Shown: in pieces, positions 9,601 to 18,482 of the stretch
Position numbering within the stretch: the stretch's first letter is position 1
Layout of the letters: each line of letters opens with the position of its first letter
Assembly: GCA_023957315.1 (NCBI GenBank)
Contig: JAMLHE010000003.1
Location: 248,001 to 312,000 of the forward strand
Length of the DNA: 64,000 nt
Reading direction: 5' to 3'
Origin: Candidatus Kapaibacterium sp.
Lineage (GTDB): Bacteria > Bacteroidota > Ignavibacteria > Kapaibacteriales > UBA2268
Program-made: the position numbers and the translations under genes
Notes under the pieces: model-generated
Databases searched by the model: none
What the model was told of the DNA's origin: nothing
Seen by the model: only the letters and a program-made list of their open reading frames with translations

Positions 9601-12453
9601 ACCCGCCTCTTCCAAGTTTTCACGGATGTTATTGCCGAATTTAGCGGCTTCTTTTCCGGCTTCATCATATTGTTTTTTCAAGTCTTTAATTATTTCATCA
9701 TTTCCGCCCTTAGCTCCAATTTCAACTATCTGTTTTGCAAGTTCTTTTTGCTTTACAATAGCTTCAGAATACGCCTCAGATTGACTTTGAATCCCTTCTG
9801 TTATCTCTTGTTGCTTCTCAGATAATTTGTCCGAAAATACTTGGTTCTGTGCTTCAAGGAATGATTTCGCCTTATCGGCACTAATTTCCATTACTCGAAC
9901 AACTTCCCCTTGCTCATTGATGATAGTTTTGAATCCCTTAACTGCCTGTGGAACGGTTTCGGCAATCGCTCTGGCAATATTGTTTCGCTCGATGTCATCT
10001 TTGGCATTTTCGTACTTAGTGATTAACTTCTCGACTTCTTTATTTTTATCTAAGTCACCTTTGATTTCAAGTGCTTGCTCGAGTGCATTATCTAGATTAT
10101 TTTGCTTAATACGCGAACCAACATCTTCAAATGCTTTGCCAATAGCATTATTCAATTTATCTTTCAGTTTTTGCTCGAATTCTTCGTCACCGCTGATCCA
10201 ATTTACAGGATTCATATAATAAACTGCGATTTCAAATAAAGCTCCCAATATTTCAGGCATACCTCTTGCAAATCCGATAACATATTCTTTAACATTTTTG
10301 ATATACATCAAGATTCCATTAAGCGAATCTGCAACCGTACCAATCACTTGACCCATATGTTGGAATGCCAATCCCATTGATTCAGCCGATGATGCACCCT
10401 CTAAGGAAGAACCTGTCAATTCAAGAATTGTGTCAATAAAGCTAACGATTAATTCATACGCTACTTCGTATGGTGTAATGAAGTATTCGAATAGTATTTC
10501 ACCCCACTTAAGCAATACATCAATATACGATTCCCCTATATCCAACAAACCCTCAAATATCGGTGCAAGTTTCTGCATCAAGTTTTGTAGTAATAAAGTC
10601 CCTTTAGCTAATAACTGTTGCCCCTTATCGGTTTTTGTCAAAAATAAGGTGACTGCACCGATTGCTGCAGCCGAACCTAACACCCATGGATTAAATGCCA
10701 TTGGTCCTATTTTGCCGATTATACCACCGCTTTGAGCTAATTTACCTGATATTCCTTTCAATGCACCACCAAAACCATCAGCGTTCTTGATTAATGAACC
10801 AAATTGAGTTGATACAGATTTAACTTGACTTGCGATTTTGTCAACCGGAATTACATTCGCAAGTCCGGCAAACGTCGTTACCGTAGGAGCTAAGCTGTTT
10901 ACCGTGTCCAAGAATACAACTGAGCTATCACCAAGTTTGCCAAATATCTTGAATGCGAATGCTTCAACTTGATTCAAGATTCCTTGTGCCTTAACACCGA
11001 TTCCCTCACTTGCAATGGCGTATGCTTCTTCAACACTTCCTGCCGAATCTTTAATTGATGCCAAGTCAAGACTTGCTTTTAGGGCATTCTTTCCTGTAGC
11101 CGCTAATGCAAATTGAATTGATTCGATGCTCGAAAATGTATTAGCCGCATCCGTTCCCATTGAATCCATTGCAATACCAATTTTACGCATGGTTTCTTGT
11201 AGCCCATCACGCTCCAATGTTTCAAGAGAAACACCAGCTTCAGTCATTACTTGCTTTAATTGTGCTCCGGGTTTCAATAATTCTGCTATTGCTCCGCGAA
11301 TTTGTGTTGCCGCTTGTGCAGTCGGTACACCCTGTTTTGTGAGTGTAGCAATTGCCGCCCCTACTTGCTCGAATGAAAACCCTGCAGCTGCCGCAATCGG
11401 TACAACTTGGCTTAACGAAGCATTCAATTCCGGAACAGTTGTTACACCATTTTTCACAGTTCCAAACAAAACATCCGCCGCTTTGCCGGCTGACAAAACA
11501 TCAGTTCCATAAGCATTCGTTACAGCCGCTAATCCTTTTATAGCGGCGTTTGTGTCGGTCAAACCTGCCACAGCTAACTTAGATGCCTGCTCGACAAACA
11601 CCATGCCACCCGCTACATCGGCAATACCGTCAGTAACTTGGATTGCACCTGCCGAAATGGCATTATATATACCCTCAGTTACGCCTGCAACCGTATCGGG
11701 AACACCTGAGGCTAAGTCAATTGCCTTTGTCCGAAACTCTTCAAAGTTCTGAACACCAAGAGTACCGATGTTTCTGAGTTGCTTATCAAAGTCTTTATAA
11801 GGGGTAATAAACTGACCAAATGCAGATGTTATCTTATGAACGGTATCTGTTAGCTGATTGAATTGAAATACTTTATTGCCAAAATCAATAGATTTATTGG
11901 TATCTTTGAGTGTTTTTAATTGCTTTTCGGCTTTGGCGATTTCTTTCTCTAATTTCTTGTATGTGTCAGTGCCTTCTTTGCCTGTACCTTTCATTTGCTC
12001 TAAAGAATCTTTTCCGCTTTTAACGAAGTTCTTCAATATTTTATCAGTATCACCAACCGTGCCACCAACTTTTTGGAATTCCTTAACAATCCCTTCCACG
12101 CTCAAATCATCAAAGCCCTCAAATGCCTCAAGCATTTTGTTAATTGCTTCATCATCTAAGCTGTTTATCATTTCATCAAACAATTGCTCGAGTTCGTTAA
12201 GTCCTTTTTCAACACCATCGGTATCAAATTCATCAAAACCGTCGAATGCTTCATCAACGGAATCACCAAATTGGTCTAATAAACCGATAGCATCGCGTAA
12301 CCCTGCTTTTAAGGTATCGCTATCGAAGTCAATTTCAGGATGTAAATCTTTTAATTTTTGCTCGAGATTAGCAACTACACGCTCGGCACTTGCTGAATCT
12401 GCTTTATATTTTACAAGTAAATCGAGTATAAACTCAACATTCTTTGAAGCCAC
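6664..12453 (-). CDS. Phage tail tape measure protein
   Basis: 1929 aa. It sets tail length and is threaded through the tail tube. Residues about 225-420 match the tape-measure core of the TIGR01760 type (YNAISAG..., TDTNAAIKGLAAVTNAYG, then a segment ending IRGAIAELLKPG). Hydrophobic segments lie at about 590-605 and 640-745, and long coiled coils at about 1180-1700. Residues about 790-965 and 990-1160 are an internal duplication: LKGKIDDENQLQKFVEQFE resembles IKGDLDKNKEVEKLITKYE, and KQKQFIDGIADEGRVY resembles KQQEITEGIQSQSEAY. The start is GTG at 12453 behind a G-rich Shine-Dalgarno. It follows the chaperone pair, the standard order. By the usual ratio of about 1.5 angstrom per residue the tail would be near 0.29 micrometre (inference). 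Confidence 0.93.
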   Translation of the reverse strand: MASKNVEFILDLLVKYKADSASAERVVANLEQKLKDLHPEIDFDSDTLKAGLRDAIGLLDQFGDSVDEAFDGFDEFDTDGVEKGLNELEQLFDEMINSLDDEAINKMLEAFEGFDDLSVEGIVKEFQKVGGTVGDTDKILKNFVKSGKDSLEQMKGTGKEGTDTYKKLEKEIAKAEKQLKTLKDTNKSIDFGNKVFQFNQLTDTVHKITSAFGQFITPYKDFDKQLRNIGTLGVQNFEEFRTKAIDLASGVPDTVAGVTEGIYNAISAGAIQVTDGIADVAGGMVFVEQASKLAVAGLTDTNAAIKGLAAVTNAYGTDVLSAGKAADVLFGTVKNGVTTVPELNASLSQVVPIAAAAGFSFEQVGAAIATLTKQGVPTAQAATQIRGAIAELLKPGAQLKQVMTEAGVSLETLERDGLQETMRKIGIAMDSMGTDAANTFSSIESIQFALAATGKNALKASLDLASIKDSAGSVEEAYAIASEGIGVKAQGILNQVEAFAFKIFGKLGDSSVVFLDTVNSLAPTVTTFAGLANVIPVDKIASQVKSVSTQFGSLIKNADGFGGALKGISGKLAQSGGIIGKIGPMAFNPWVLGSAAAIGAVTLFLTKTDKGQQLLAKGTLLLQNLMQKLAPIFEGLLDIGESYIDVLLKWGEILFEYFITPYEVAYELIVSFIDTILELTGSSLEGASSAESMGLAFQHMGQVIGTVADSLNGILMYIKNVKEYVIGFARGMPEILGALFEIAVYYMNPVNWISGDEEFEQKLKDKLNNAIGKAFEDVGSRIKQNNLDNALEQALEIKGDLDKNKEVEKLITKYENAKDDIERNNIARAIAETVPQAVKGFKTIINEQGEVVRVMEISADKAKSFLEAQNQVFSDKLSEKQQEITEGIQSQSEAYSEAIVKQKELAKQIVEIGAKGGNDEIIKDLKKQYDEAGKEAAKFGNNIRENLEEAGKVGITLEGVEIPPEARLEFRDQLAELQKEANKADIGAKISDMVKLKGKIDDENQLQKFVEQFEQTTDELEKASIAEAIKKSYPDAVEQTGVLVDANGKLVDTYKVNVDAVKNYSSAQKSAYGKDLQDKQKQFIDGIADEGRVYIENGKKLETLRTQINEHIEQGKDTSDLRTQYELVSDEIEVVQDKMIEALAQSEKAGFDTGDTFKQVAKTLGLSEEEVRKMVKAQIESNKLTERARFKVGDLAKAWDEARGSADSMIKSQTSAIAEIDKMIKDERDPEERKKLQDDRSKLLTGLKDQVKEKKNLDALEERIKIESGQVERAGRNAYEYAKAIVDQKTKAISTEQRMFEINYETSRLEAEREKTAFDEFVLANKQLDGLREQKKVLEETYKITRDNEGAINVGLRVKPDEKKEIALAVADMDRTIQENLNKISELKLNIKLDKVALQREFDDFENQKLLFEIDAGIKSNDDFSIIIERYKARLELIKSSLVDQNEAINAIEQERDKKLAELGENASEEQRLAIENEYNARLNTAKRKGLDLEKQEFDLGNSITSTITTQYDRRLAKVRSYYDSESQLIDARYSEQEARLQRFTESYDKSQQERIAIDKSSTFANLDESKNEQLKQLDNLRDMELISKEDLEKRKLEIEDDYRKKKQQKEVEFQNLLIGMEQQKVGVQRELQRRKDEELLTAERNRLKDEIAIVQDKNKIDQSVMNGLLEANRKYQDARLIAEKAGTTDSLNESKRLFEEYSKIAKQSGLNESELQMLSPLINDLNNSEILLDQKTTDLAVLMELLGENITEAQSDLFAGGGTEAMVENARAFFGQLVGILQKKVEGFVLDLVLSPGVVSFINSIPFPGNIAALGLVQQTLSLFVKKLSEPFLQSIMSFASGGRFDVPTAIVGDASEKGGRNAEWVFRDVDLIAYISLMATNIVTPLIQEIRLLREAVENQKLITEFTARKMKIMLVNENAFDDSRTK

Positions 12454-12503
12454 TTTTCCCCCCGGAATATAAAAAAACCTGCACTTATGGCAGGCTCTCG
12501 TTT

Positions 12504-12842
12504 TTATTTATTTGTTCTGTTTACAGCTCGAACAACGGCTCGCATTGCATCGGTGTATCTACCGTCTTTTACTTTGTCATATCGGTCTATCTCATCGCCC
12601 GCCAAGGTTGGGATATACCAAATATCATCCGTGTGATTACGCACACGCCTTGCTAATTCACCCTTATCGTACAGCCTTTTAAGCCTTTCTTGTTTAGCGA
12701 AAAGTTCCTCAATGGTTAGGCTTTCGCTGAGTTTGCCAAGAGCGTCGAAATCATAGCTATCTTTGTTTTGCTTACGCCTGTTGACCGCAGTTTTGATATC
12801 AGTGATTGCTTGCCCAGCTTGAACAAAAAATCGTTTATACAT
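12504..12842 (-). CDS. Tail assembly chaperone, T-like part (made by -1 frameshift from upstream gene)
   Basis: 112 codons from an ATG at 12842, overlapping the 3' end of the 12716-13201 gene by 127 nt in the -1 frame. The slippery heptamer T TTT TTG (12830-12824) sits at the start of the overlap, so most product should be a 232-aa fusion: residues 1-126 of the upstream protein joined to VQAGQAIT and the rest of this frame. This is the lambda gpG/gpGT arrangement just before the tape-measure gene. An internal ATG with a GGAGG only 1 nt before it is poorly spaced for independent initiation. The sequence (about 60 residues of charged helix, then RVRNHTDDIWYIP) has no enzyme motif. Confidence 0.8.
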   Translation of the reverse strand: MYKRFFVQAGQAITDIKTAVNRRKQNKDSYDFDALGKLSESLTIEELFAKQERLKRLYDKGELARRVRNHTDDIWYIPTLAGDEIDRYDKVKDGRYTDAMRAVVRAVNRTNK

Positions 12843-13201
12843 ACCTCCATTAACCGGAATGAGCCGGAAAGATTCTCATCTTGGGAAGCAAGATTTGTTT
12901 CTTGGAGGTTATCAAAGGTTTCATTGATTTTAGAGATGTCAAAAGTTGGCACCTCGTCAATAAGTTTGAAAAGCAGATATTTCATTACATGGGTCTGCCA
13001 TTGGTAGCCTTCTCCCCTTGTGACTGCTTTAACTTCGTCAGGTGGGTTTTCGGCTTGGTCAATATGGAATTGAACAATTGCCAAAGCAGGCTCGGCATTC
13101 TTAATTTTCAATAACTTATAATCATAGGTGTATTTCGCACCGTTTGCCTCAAAAAATACAGGCTCGTCTAATGTTAATTTTTCTTTGTTTTGGTCGCTCA
13201 T
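12716..13201 (-). CDS. Tail assembly chaperone, G-like
   Basis: 161 aa (MSDQNKEKLTLDEPVFFEANGAKYTYDYK...). Short acidic protein of the size and position of lambda gpG, directly upstream of the T-like frame and the tape-measure gene. Its last 36 codons overlap the T-like frame. Its proposed role is to coat the tape-measure protein during tail assembly and not to remain in the virion; this rests on gene order and the frameshift site more than on sequence identity. ATG start at 13201. Confidence 0.75.
   Translation of the reverse strand: MSDQNKEKLTLDEPVFFEANGAKYTYDYKLLKIKNAEPALAIVQFHIDQAENPPDEVKAVTRGEGYQWQTHVMKYLLFKLIDEVPTFDISKINETFDNLQETNLASQDENLSGSFRLMEVCINDFLFKLGKQSLISKLRSTGVSKTKIAMISTLLANSAKA
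12824..12830 (-). promoter_or_regulatory. -1 programmed ribosomal frameshift site T TTT TTG
   Basis: In the frame of the 12716-13201 gene the codons are GAT TTT TTG (codons 124-126). The last T of GAT plus TTT TTG form the X XXY YYZ heptamer. Slipping one base back gives TTT TTT GTT and enters the downstream frame (GTT CAA GCT), which is open through 12504. Position between a tail chaperone-like gene and the tape-measure gene matches known phage frameshift sites. No strong downstream hairpin was checked. Confidence 0.75.
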
Positions 13202-13232
13202 GATTGCTAATTCCTTGATTTATTAAATAGTT

Positions 13233-13550
13233 TCATTTTATTCCTTCATTGCTCGGTATAACTTCGCTTTCTATGTCGGGCATTCCGCCCCAATTGTCTG
13301 CCATTACGGCATAAAGTCCAACTGCAAGCCGATGAACCTGTGCTTCAGATAAATCTAATTTTAATTGATAATCTATGCAATGGATAACTTCATGCAATAG
13401 CGTTTCTTTCTGTTCATCCGGGTAAAGTGCTTTGCGAATATATATTATGCCATCAAGATAGTGCATTTCACCGCTTCTTTCAACCAAAGGGCTATCATCA
13501 ATAAAGATAATCTCAATCTTTTTGCCTAATATTCTTATAGTTTTGCTCAA
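13233..13550 (-). CDS. Small zinc-metallopeptidase-like protein (HEVIH motif)
   Basis: About 105 aa. The central LLHEVIHCIDYQLKLDLSEAQ contains HExxH, the zincin zinc-binding and catalytic motif, followed by a conserved LSE-like segment about 12 residues later. The family resembles short ImmA/IrrE- or SprT-like phage peptidases. The apparent first codon is TTG at 13550 (no ATG before residue 29), with no clear Shine-Dalgarno, so the start is uncertain. It lies within the tail operon between a baseplate-like gene and the tail chaperone. It could process a tail protein or act on a host regulator; neither is shown. Confidence 0.6.
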   Translation of the reverse strand: MSKTIRILGKKIEIIFIDDSPLVERSGEMHYLDGIIYIRKALYPDEQKETLLHEVIHCIDYQLKLDLSEAQVHRLAVGLYAVMADNWGGMPDIESEVIPSNEGIK

Positions 13551-13565
13551 AATTAGTCCGATTTA

Positions 13566-14156
13566 TTAATTAAAAATTTTAACTCCGGTAGTGTCATTCG
13601 TAATGCTTTTGTATGTGCCATTAATTGAAATAACAAGTCTGAATCTATCACTTAATTGCTCGATGTCATAATGTATTGAACAACGTCTTTTGAGTTCTAA
13701 ATACATAGCACCTCTTTCGTTAGGTGAATGTTTAGGGTAATAAATACCACTTTCTGCTAATTGCAAAGCTGGAGGTGGCACACCGTAATAAAGCCTTATT
13801 TGAGGTGTCAAATATTCATTTATGTCTGAAGATGAAATGCCATAATTATTAAATGTTTTTGATTGAGCTATAAAAGCGTCCAACTTCTCTAAAACATTAT
13901 TTTCCACAGCATTGAATTTGTTAAATGGGCAATATAAAGTTGATAACAATTTATAACCAATAACGACCTGACCACCTTCCATATGGTTTTTCTTAATTGC
14001 CGTAATTTGGCAGGTACTTTCTTTTTCGAGATAAAAAGCAAGCAACAAATCATGGATTAATGTTTCGGGAATAACTGTTCCGGAATAAACCCATAAAGCA
14101 TATGGATGAACAATGAATACATCTTGATTAGGATTATTTAAGATTGATTGTGCCAC
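13566..14156 (-). CDS. Hypothetical tail-region protein
   Basis: 196 aa from a GTG start at 14156, overlapping the upstream gene by 19 nt. Mixed alpha/beta composition, no signal peptide or membrane segment. Residues 110-140 (NEYLTPQIRLYYGVPPPAL) contain a Pro-rich turn. The family is not recognised. Close packing within the tail operon implies a virion-assembly role, possibly a minor tail or baseplate component. Confidence 0.6.
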   Translation of the reverse strand: MAQSILNNPNQDVFIVHPYALWVYSGTVIPETLIHDLLLAFYLEKESTCQITAIKKNHMEGGQVVIGYKLLSTLYCPFNKFNAVENNVLEKLDAFIAQSKTFNNYGISSSDINEYLTPQIRLYYGVPPPALQLAESGIYYPKHSPNERGAMYLELKRRCSIHYDIEQLSDRFRLVISINGTYKSITNDTTGVKIFN

Positions 14157-14614
14157 CCTGCCCCCGGATTTACTGCTTTAAAGTTGAATGTAATTACAGG
14201 AAATAGCACATTATTATCATCAAATGCAATCGGAAAGTTTTTATCAGTACAAATCACTTCAATGTAATTTGTCCATGCTCCATTACTCCATTTTTTCTCA
14301 GCTATATATTGATAAGGTGACTTCCAGAGATTAAGCAATTGTTCTAATTTTGTATAATCAATATCATTTGACGATAACTCTACAGACCAAATACGGTGAG
14401 CGTGCAAAGTATCTTGACCTTGCCTACCTCGCAAAGTAATATATTCGCGAGTAATTTTTTCATTCTGCATTGGCATATTGGTTGTTGGATGAAATATTCC
14501 TTGCCACCCTGTAATTTCATTAGTGGTTAAATAAGCATCAAAATCTAAACCTGACAAGTATGTTAATGCCGGCAAAGGTTTATCTGTGTAAACAAGTGTA
14601 ATTCTGTTAGACAT
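14138..14614 (-). CDS. Hypothetical tail-region protein
   Basis: 158 aa, ATG at 14614, overlapping the end of the 801-aa gene by 8 nt. Beta-rich and soluble (MSNRITLVYTDKPLPALTYL...), with an ITFNFKAVNPGAGWHNQ end. The family is not recognised. Its position between an 801-aa baseplate-like gene and the tail chaperone suggests a small tail-completion or baseplate protein. Confidence 0.6.
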   Translation of the reverse strand: MSNRITLVYTDKPLPALTYLSGLDFDAYLTTNEITGWQGIFHPTTNMPMQNEKITREYITLRGRQGQDTLHAHRIWSVELSSNDIDYTKLEQLLNLWKSPYQYIAEKKWSNGAWTNYIEVICTDKNFPIAFDDNNVLFPVITFNFKAVNPGAGWHNQS

Positions 14615-17012
14615 ATGTAAACTCGCGGTATTTAATTTCGAAAGAATTACTTGTTAATGCCATCCCTACTACCATATAAGCATCTTCATCTACTGAAACA
14701 TTCTCAAGCAATAATGGAGCTTGAGACAGATTTAAGCCGTCAACATCTGCTAATCGAATAAATACATTTTGATTAGGTATAAAGTTGTAATGGCTCGATT
14801 TTACAATGCCGTTACGCTTTATAGCAATAAGTTCTGCAGTTAGGGCATCATGCAAGGCTATACCAACAAAACGACCCATACAGTTTGATTTCGGCAATAA
14901 GTTTGAAACTGTTTCATCGCTATTTTGCATCATAGCAGAACCGCCATAAATCACTTCAGTTGTTTCGTGAACGGCAACTATTGAAGCATCATAATCCAAT
15001 TCGTTACCTTGAAGTTCATCATGCTCTTTCATACTCAAAGGTGCTTCATCACTTGGCGATACTGCAAACCGTCTCAAATTATGCAATTTCAGGATTGTTT
15101 CCGGGTGATTTGGATTTCTCTCAATTCCAACTACTACGTAATCTTTTTCATCGGATAATTCTTCCCAAATGCCTGCAATTAATTCTTTTCTGTTATTTTC
15201 AATTAATTTGAGTTTGCTACCTAAGCGAACATTTTGCCAACTGCCATTTGAGCCGTCAGGACTTAATGAGAAACCGTTCCAACTTGGAATGGTTAATTGA
15301 TATTCAGATAAAAAGAACTGCTTGTCATTGCCTAACAAAGCGTTAATATAGTCACTTAGCTTATCGAATGACAAGTCAACATTATTAATTCTAACATGGA
15401 TTCTCGCTGTTGGTCTCCATATTGCCGTATCTGCACCAAGTAAATCAATTTGCTCGGTAGTAAATGGTTTAAGTTGAACATAAATCCCTGTGGTCAATAC
15501 TTCATAGGTTTTGTAGATTGTATTTCCCGATAATGGAGCATATTCAAAAGTATTTATTGGCAATGTCCTTGTAACGGTGTTTTTAGTTCCACCACCATTA
15601 GGTACATAATCTCTACGAGATTTAGTATAAGCACCGATATTTGTGTTTAATAACAATCTATCAGGTGATTGTTTGCCGTCACGCTTTTTGATTTGCTCTT
15701 TTAAATTGACAAGAGTTTGGGATGTAACAAGTTCGTTAAGTATATTAGGAGTAACGGTTGTATCTGTTATCTCCATTAAATTGTCGTAACCGTCAACAGT
15801 ATAAACAGTTCCTTGACCGTACAAGCTGACATTGTCCGATGATGACGATGAACTTAAGTTTATAGAGCCTTTCTCAGCATCTACGATATAAACAAAATCG
15901 TCACCTACTAAGCCCTCTCGACTTGTTATTTTAACCTCAATTGCTCGATTAGCTTTATAGCGTACAATTAGGTAACAACCAAAAGAGCGGGCAATATCGT
16001 ATAACAAATCGGATAAATTGTCATGTTTCCAAAACGATAGTTCATTTTCAAGGCTGTTTAACTTGTCACCCATGTTAGGGTTAAGCATTCTACGATGTAT
16101 AAATGGATTACTCCATCCGGGACCCGCAGGCGTAGAATTTAACTTCAATTCTATTTTTACATCATCTCGAACTAATGTTTGAGAAATTGAGTCAGTGGCA
16201 CTTTCTGAAAGTTCGTAATCTGCTACTGAGGCTTTAAAACCTAACGAACCCGGCACAAGTTCAATCGTGAATATTGTGCCTGTAATTTCTTCAATTATAT
16301 TTTCAGCTTTGGAAAAAAGCAGTAATAAAGCATCGTATAAAGATGCTGAACGGTAATACTGATATTCAAATTGTGAATCGTCAGGCAATACTCGCTTATA
16401 AGCCAATCTATTATTGGCGATAGCGTTAATATCTGCTATTGTAATTCTCGGTTCTAAAGCATCAAATATAGGGTTTGTGAATGAGCCGTCTGGTAGTTCG
16501 ATTTTGGTGAAAAATGCTACCTGCTCGAATACCGAAACATCAAAACTAACTGTCGTAAATTGGTATTGTCGTATAGGGTCAATGTTTACATCGAATTGGT
16601 CACCTGCCCACTTTATATCATCCCCGGCAATCTCAGGTTTCAACTTTCCGATGTATTCGACACATTCTAAAATCGTATCATCATCAGTAAAATCAGGATT
16701 AGTAAATAAAGCACAATATCGGTTATTTCGTGTATCAAGCGAACCCAAACAAAATTGTAAAGCATTATCATCATATTCGGTACGAATTGCCGATTGGTCA
16801 ATGGTAAAAGTCATAGTATCAATAGCATAAGCACCCTCAGTAATATTTAATTCCTGTAATGGTGCTTCGAGTTGGAAAATGTCAACAAACTGTGTGTTGG
16901 CAATAGAACCGTCAACAAGAAAGAGTTCATCGTAACTATCTGCCACAACGAACCTCTTTTCTTGCCAACCGTACTTTTTTTCCAAACGGCTATATTTCTG
17001 TACAAATACCAT
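14607..17012 (-). CDS. Large tail/baseplate-like structural protein
   Basis: 801 aa, ATG at 17012 overlapping the stop of the upstream gene (TAATG), so translation is coupled. Beta-rich throughout; about residues 1-60 read as an N-terminal beta domain and about 270-420 as a hub-like region, with a Ser-rich turn (SSSSSSDNVSLYGQ). No transmembrane segment or enzyme motif. Size, composition and place directly after the putative tube gene fit a tail-tip or baseplate hub protein, but I cannot assign it to a named family. Confidence 0.6.
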   Translation of the reverse strand: MVFVQKYSRLEKKYGWQEKRFVVADSYDELFLVDGSIANTQFVDIFQLEAPLQELNITEGAYAIDTMTFTIDQSAIRTEYDDNALQFCLGSLDTRNNRYCALFTNPDFTDDDTILECVEYIGKLKPEIAGDDIKWAGDQFDVNIDPIRQYQFTTVSFDVSVFEQVAFFTKIELPDGSFTNPIFDALEPRITIADINAIANNRLAYKRVLPDDSQFEYQYYRSASLYDALLLLFSKAENIIEEITGTIFTIELVPGSLGFKASVADYELSESATDSISQTLVRDDVKIELKLNSTPAGPGWSNPFIHRRMLNPNMGDKLNSLENELSFWKHDNLSDLLYDIARSFGCYLIVRYKANRAIEVKITSREGLVGDDFVYIVDAEKGSINLSSSSSSDNVSLYGQGTVYTVDGYDNLMEITDTTVTPNILNELVTSQTLVNLKEQIKKRDGKQSPDRLLLNTNIGAYTKSRRDYVPNGGGTKNTVTRTLPINTFEYAPLSGNTIYKTYEVLTTGIYVQLKPFTTEQIDLLGADTAIWRPTARIHVRINNVDLSFDKLSDYINALLGNDKQFFLSEYQLTIPSWNGFSLSPDGSNGSWQNVRLGSKLKLIENNRKELIAGIWEELSDEKDYVVVGIERNPNHPETILKLHNLRRFAVSPSDEAPLSMKEHDELQGNELDYDASIVAVHETTEVIYGGSAMMQNSDETVSNLLPKSNCMGRFVGIALHDALTAELIAIKRNGIVKSSHYNFIPNQNVFIRLADVDGLNLSQAPLLLENVSVDEDAYMVVGMALTSNSFEIKYREFTYV

Positions 17013-17776
17013 TATGCGTATGTTGCCGCTTTAATCACAACATCGCCATCAGCTAAGATAGTAGCATCACCTGAAACAAGGTTTGTTGGTGTCAACAAGA
17101 ATGTTGAGCTACCTTTGAGTTTGATATATCCGGGTTCTTCTGCCACAGGTGTAGCCGCAAAGTCTAATCCTGTTACTTGAGTTTCCCAACCTGTTTCAGT
17201 TGCAAACGGGCACTTAACAGCCCCTAAAGTCAGCGTTAATGGTGCTTTGTTTTCAACATCGCCTGTCAACTTGCCTATGAAATAAATCCAACCGTCGGCT
17301 TTGTTCGCAGAGTTACGCCCTGAGTGAGTAAAACCTGTTGGGAATACTCCCAAAAAGTATTTATTGACTTTGCCTTTAAGTTTTGAAATGAGAGCGGTCC
17401 AAGTTGCAGAATCTCTATCGGCTTCGGTTGTATTGATAACAACTTCGCCTTTACCTGTACTTTCTTGGCTCGCAGGTGTAACGTCCTTAAGTGTGATAGT
17501 GTCAGCTTCGGTTTCATTACCCGCAAGTCTTTTCAAGAATTTCGGGAATTCAATTGTTATATCTCCTGCAATTGCGATTTCGTATTTTTCGCCTTCTTCG
17601 TTATCTGATGAAGCAGGGAATTTGAAAACCGGATTCTCAGAAAGTGCTTCAAATTTTAAGCGGTCAGCGGCGTCAGCATCACCGCTTGGCGATGCGATAG
17701 TTGGTCCTGTTTTTACTTCTAACAAGTAGCAACAAGGCACACCTGTTATAAGCATTGAGGTTGATTCTTTCGACAT
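17012..17776 (-). CDS. Putative major tail tube protein
   Basis: 254 aa, ATG at 17776 with a Shine-Dalgarno-like AGGAG about 8 nt before. Low in Cys, rich in Thr, Ala and Gly, and beta-rich (ITIEFPKFLKRLAGNE, GKVNKYFLGVFPTGF). The central LTGDVENKAPLTLTLG resembles the tube-protein pattern of a beta-sandwich with an extended loop. It is the first gene of the tail-tip group. The call rests on size, composition and order; a different structural role is possible. Confidence 0.5.
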   Translation of the reverse strand: MSKESTSMLITGVPCCYLLEVKTGPTIASPSGDADAADRLKFEALSENPVFKFPASSDNEEGEKYEIAIAGDITIEFPKFLKRLAGNETEADTITLKDVTPASQESTGKGEVVINTTEADRDSATWTALISKLKGKVNKYFLGVFPTGFTHSGRNSANKADGWIYFIGKLTGDVENKAPLTLTLGAVKCPFATETGWETQVTGLDFAATPVAEEPGYIKLKGSSTFLLTPTNLVSGDATILADGDVVIKAATYA

Positions 17777-17855
17777 GATAAAAATCTCCTATTATTGATA
17801 AATATTATTAAATTGCTAAATGCCTTATTTATAAAGAAATGCAGTAATTTTCTTG

Positions 17856-18482
17856 CTAATATATTCGTGTTAAAATAATGCGAGAAGTTGCCTTAATCAC
17901 AGCATTGCCCGCGAGAGAAGTCACTTTATGTTGTAACTTAATTGTGCTTGTTGCCGAACCACCGTATAAAATACCAAACCATATTTTCGATACGGGGGGG
18001 TCTTCGTCATCTAAAGCCGGCACTTCTATTTCGTTTAACAAATTCACATTGTATCCGAGCCAATCAGAACCCGGAGCAAGAGGATAGTAAAAATACCGCG
18101 CATGAGTTCCATACATCTCGGTAATAGGTACGCTTGGAGTAAATTTGAATTTATAGTTTACTCCATTCGGTAAAGGTCCGGGTTCAGGAAACAAATAAAA
18201 CTCAAAACTATATAGCTCTTCTTTTCCTATCTCAAACTCAATATTGTTGTCATCATACCAATTATTATCGTTTAGTACGATTTGGTCACTTGGCTTAAAG
18301 TGAAATTTGTTATCCGATAAACCTACCCATCGCCAACCGACCCACATATATAAGCCACTACCAAGCCTTACAACTCGCCCTGCATGGTCTTCTGTTAAGC
18401 CTGTAGGCAAAGATGTGACCTTTTCTAAAAGTGCATTACGAAGTTCGTGATTATTCACGTCTAAATGATTACCTAACTTCAT
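17856..18482 (-). CDS. Tail fibre/adhesin protein, shares N-terminus with the next upstream gene
   Basis: 208 aa. The first 18 residues (MKLGNHLDVNNHELRNAL) are nearly the same as the start of the 18479-19504 product, so both probably bind the same site on the tail. The rest is beta-rich with many aromatic residues (GLYMWVGWRWVGL), as in receptor-binding domains. Its ATG at 18482 overlaps the stop of the upstream gene by 4 nt. The receptor is unknown. Confidence 0.6.
   Translation of the reverse strand: MKLGNHLDVNNHELRNALLEKVTSLPTGLTEDHAGRVVRLGSGLYMWVGWRWVGLSDNKFHFKPSDQIVLNDNNWYDDNNIEFEIGKEELYSFEFYLFPEPGPLPNGVNYKFKFTPSVPITEMYGTHARYFYYPLAPGSDWLGYNVNLLNEIEVPALDDEDPPVSKIWFGILYGGSATSTIKLQHKVTSLAGNAVIKATSRIILTRIY

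Noticed and set aside
11126..11752. Plus-strand frames inside the tape-measure gene
   Set aside because: Low-complexity Ser/Pro/Ala-rich shadows of the minus-strand coding sequence.
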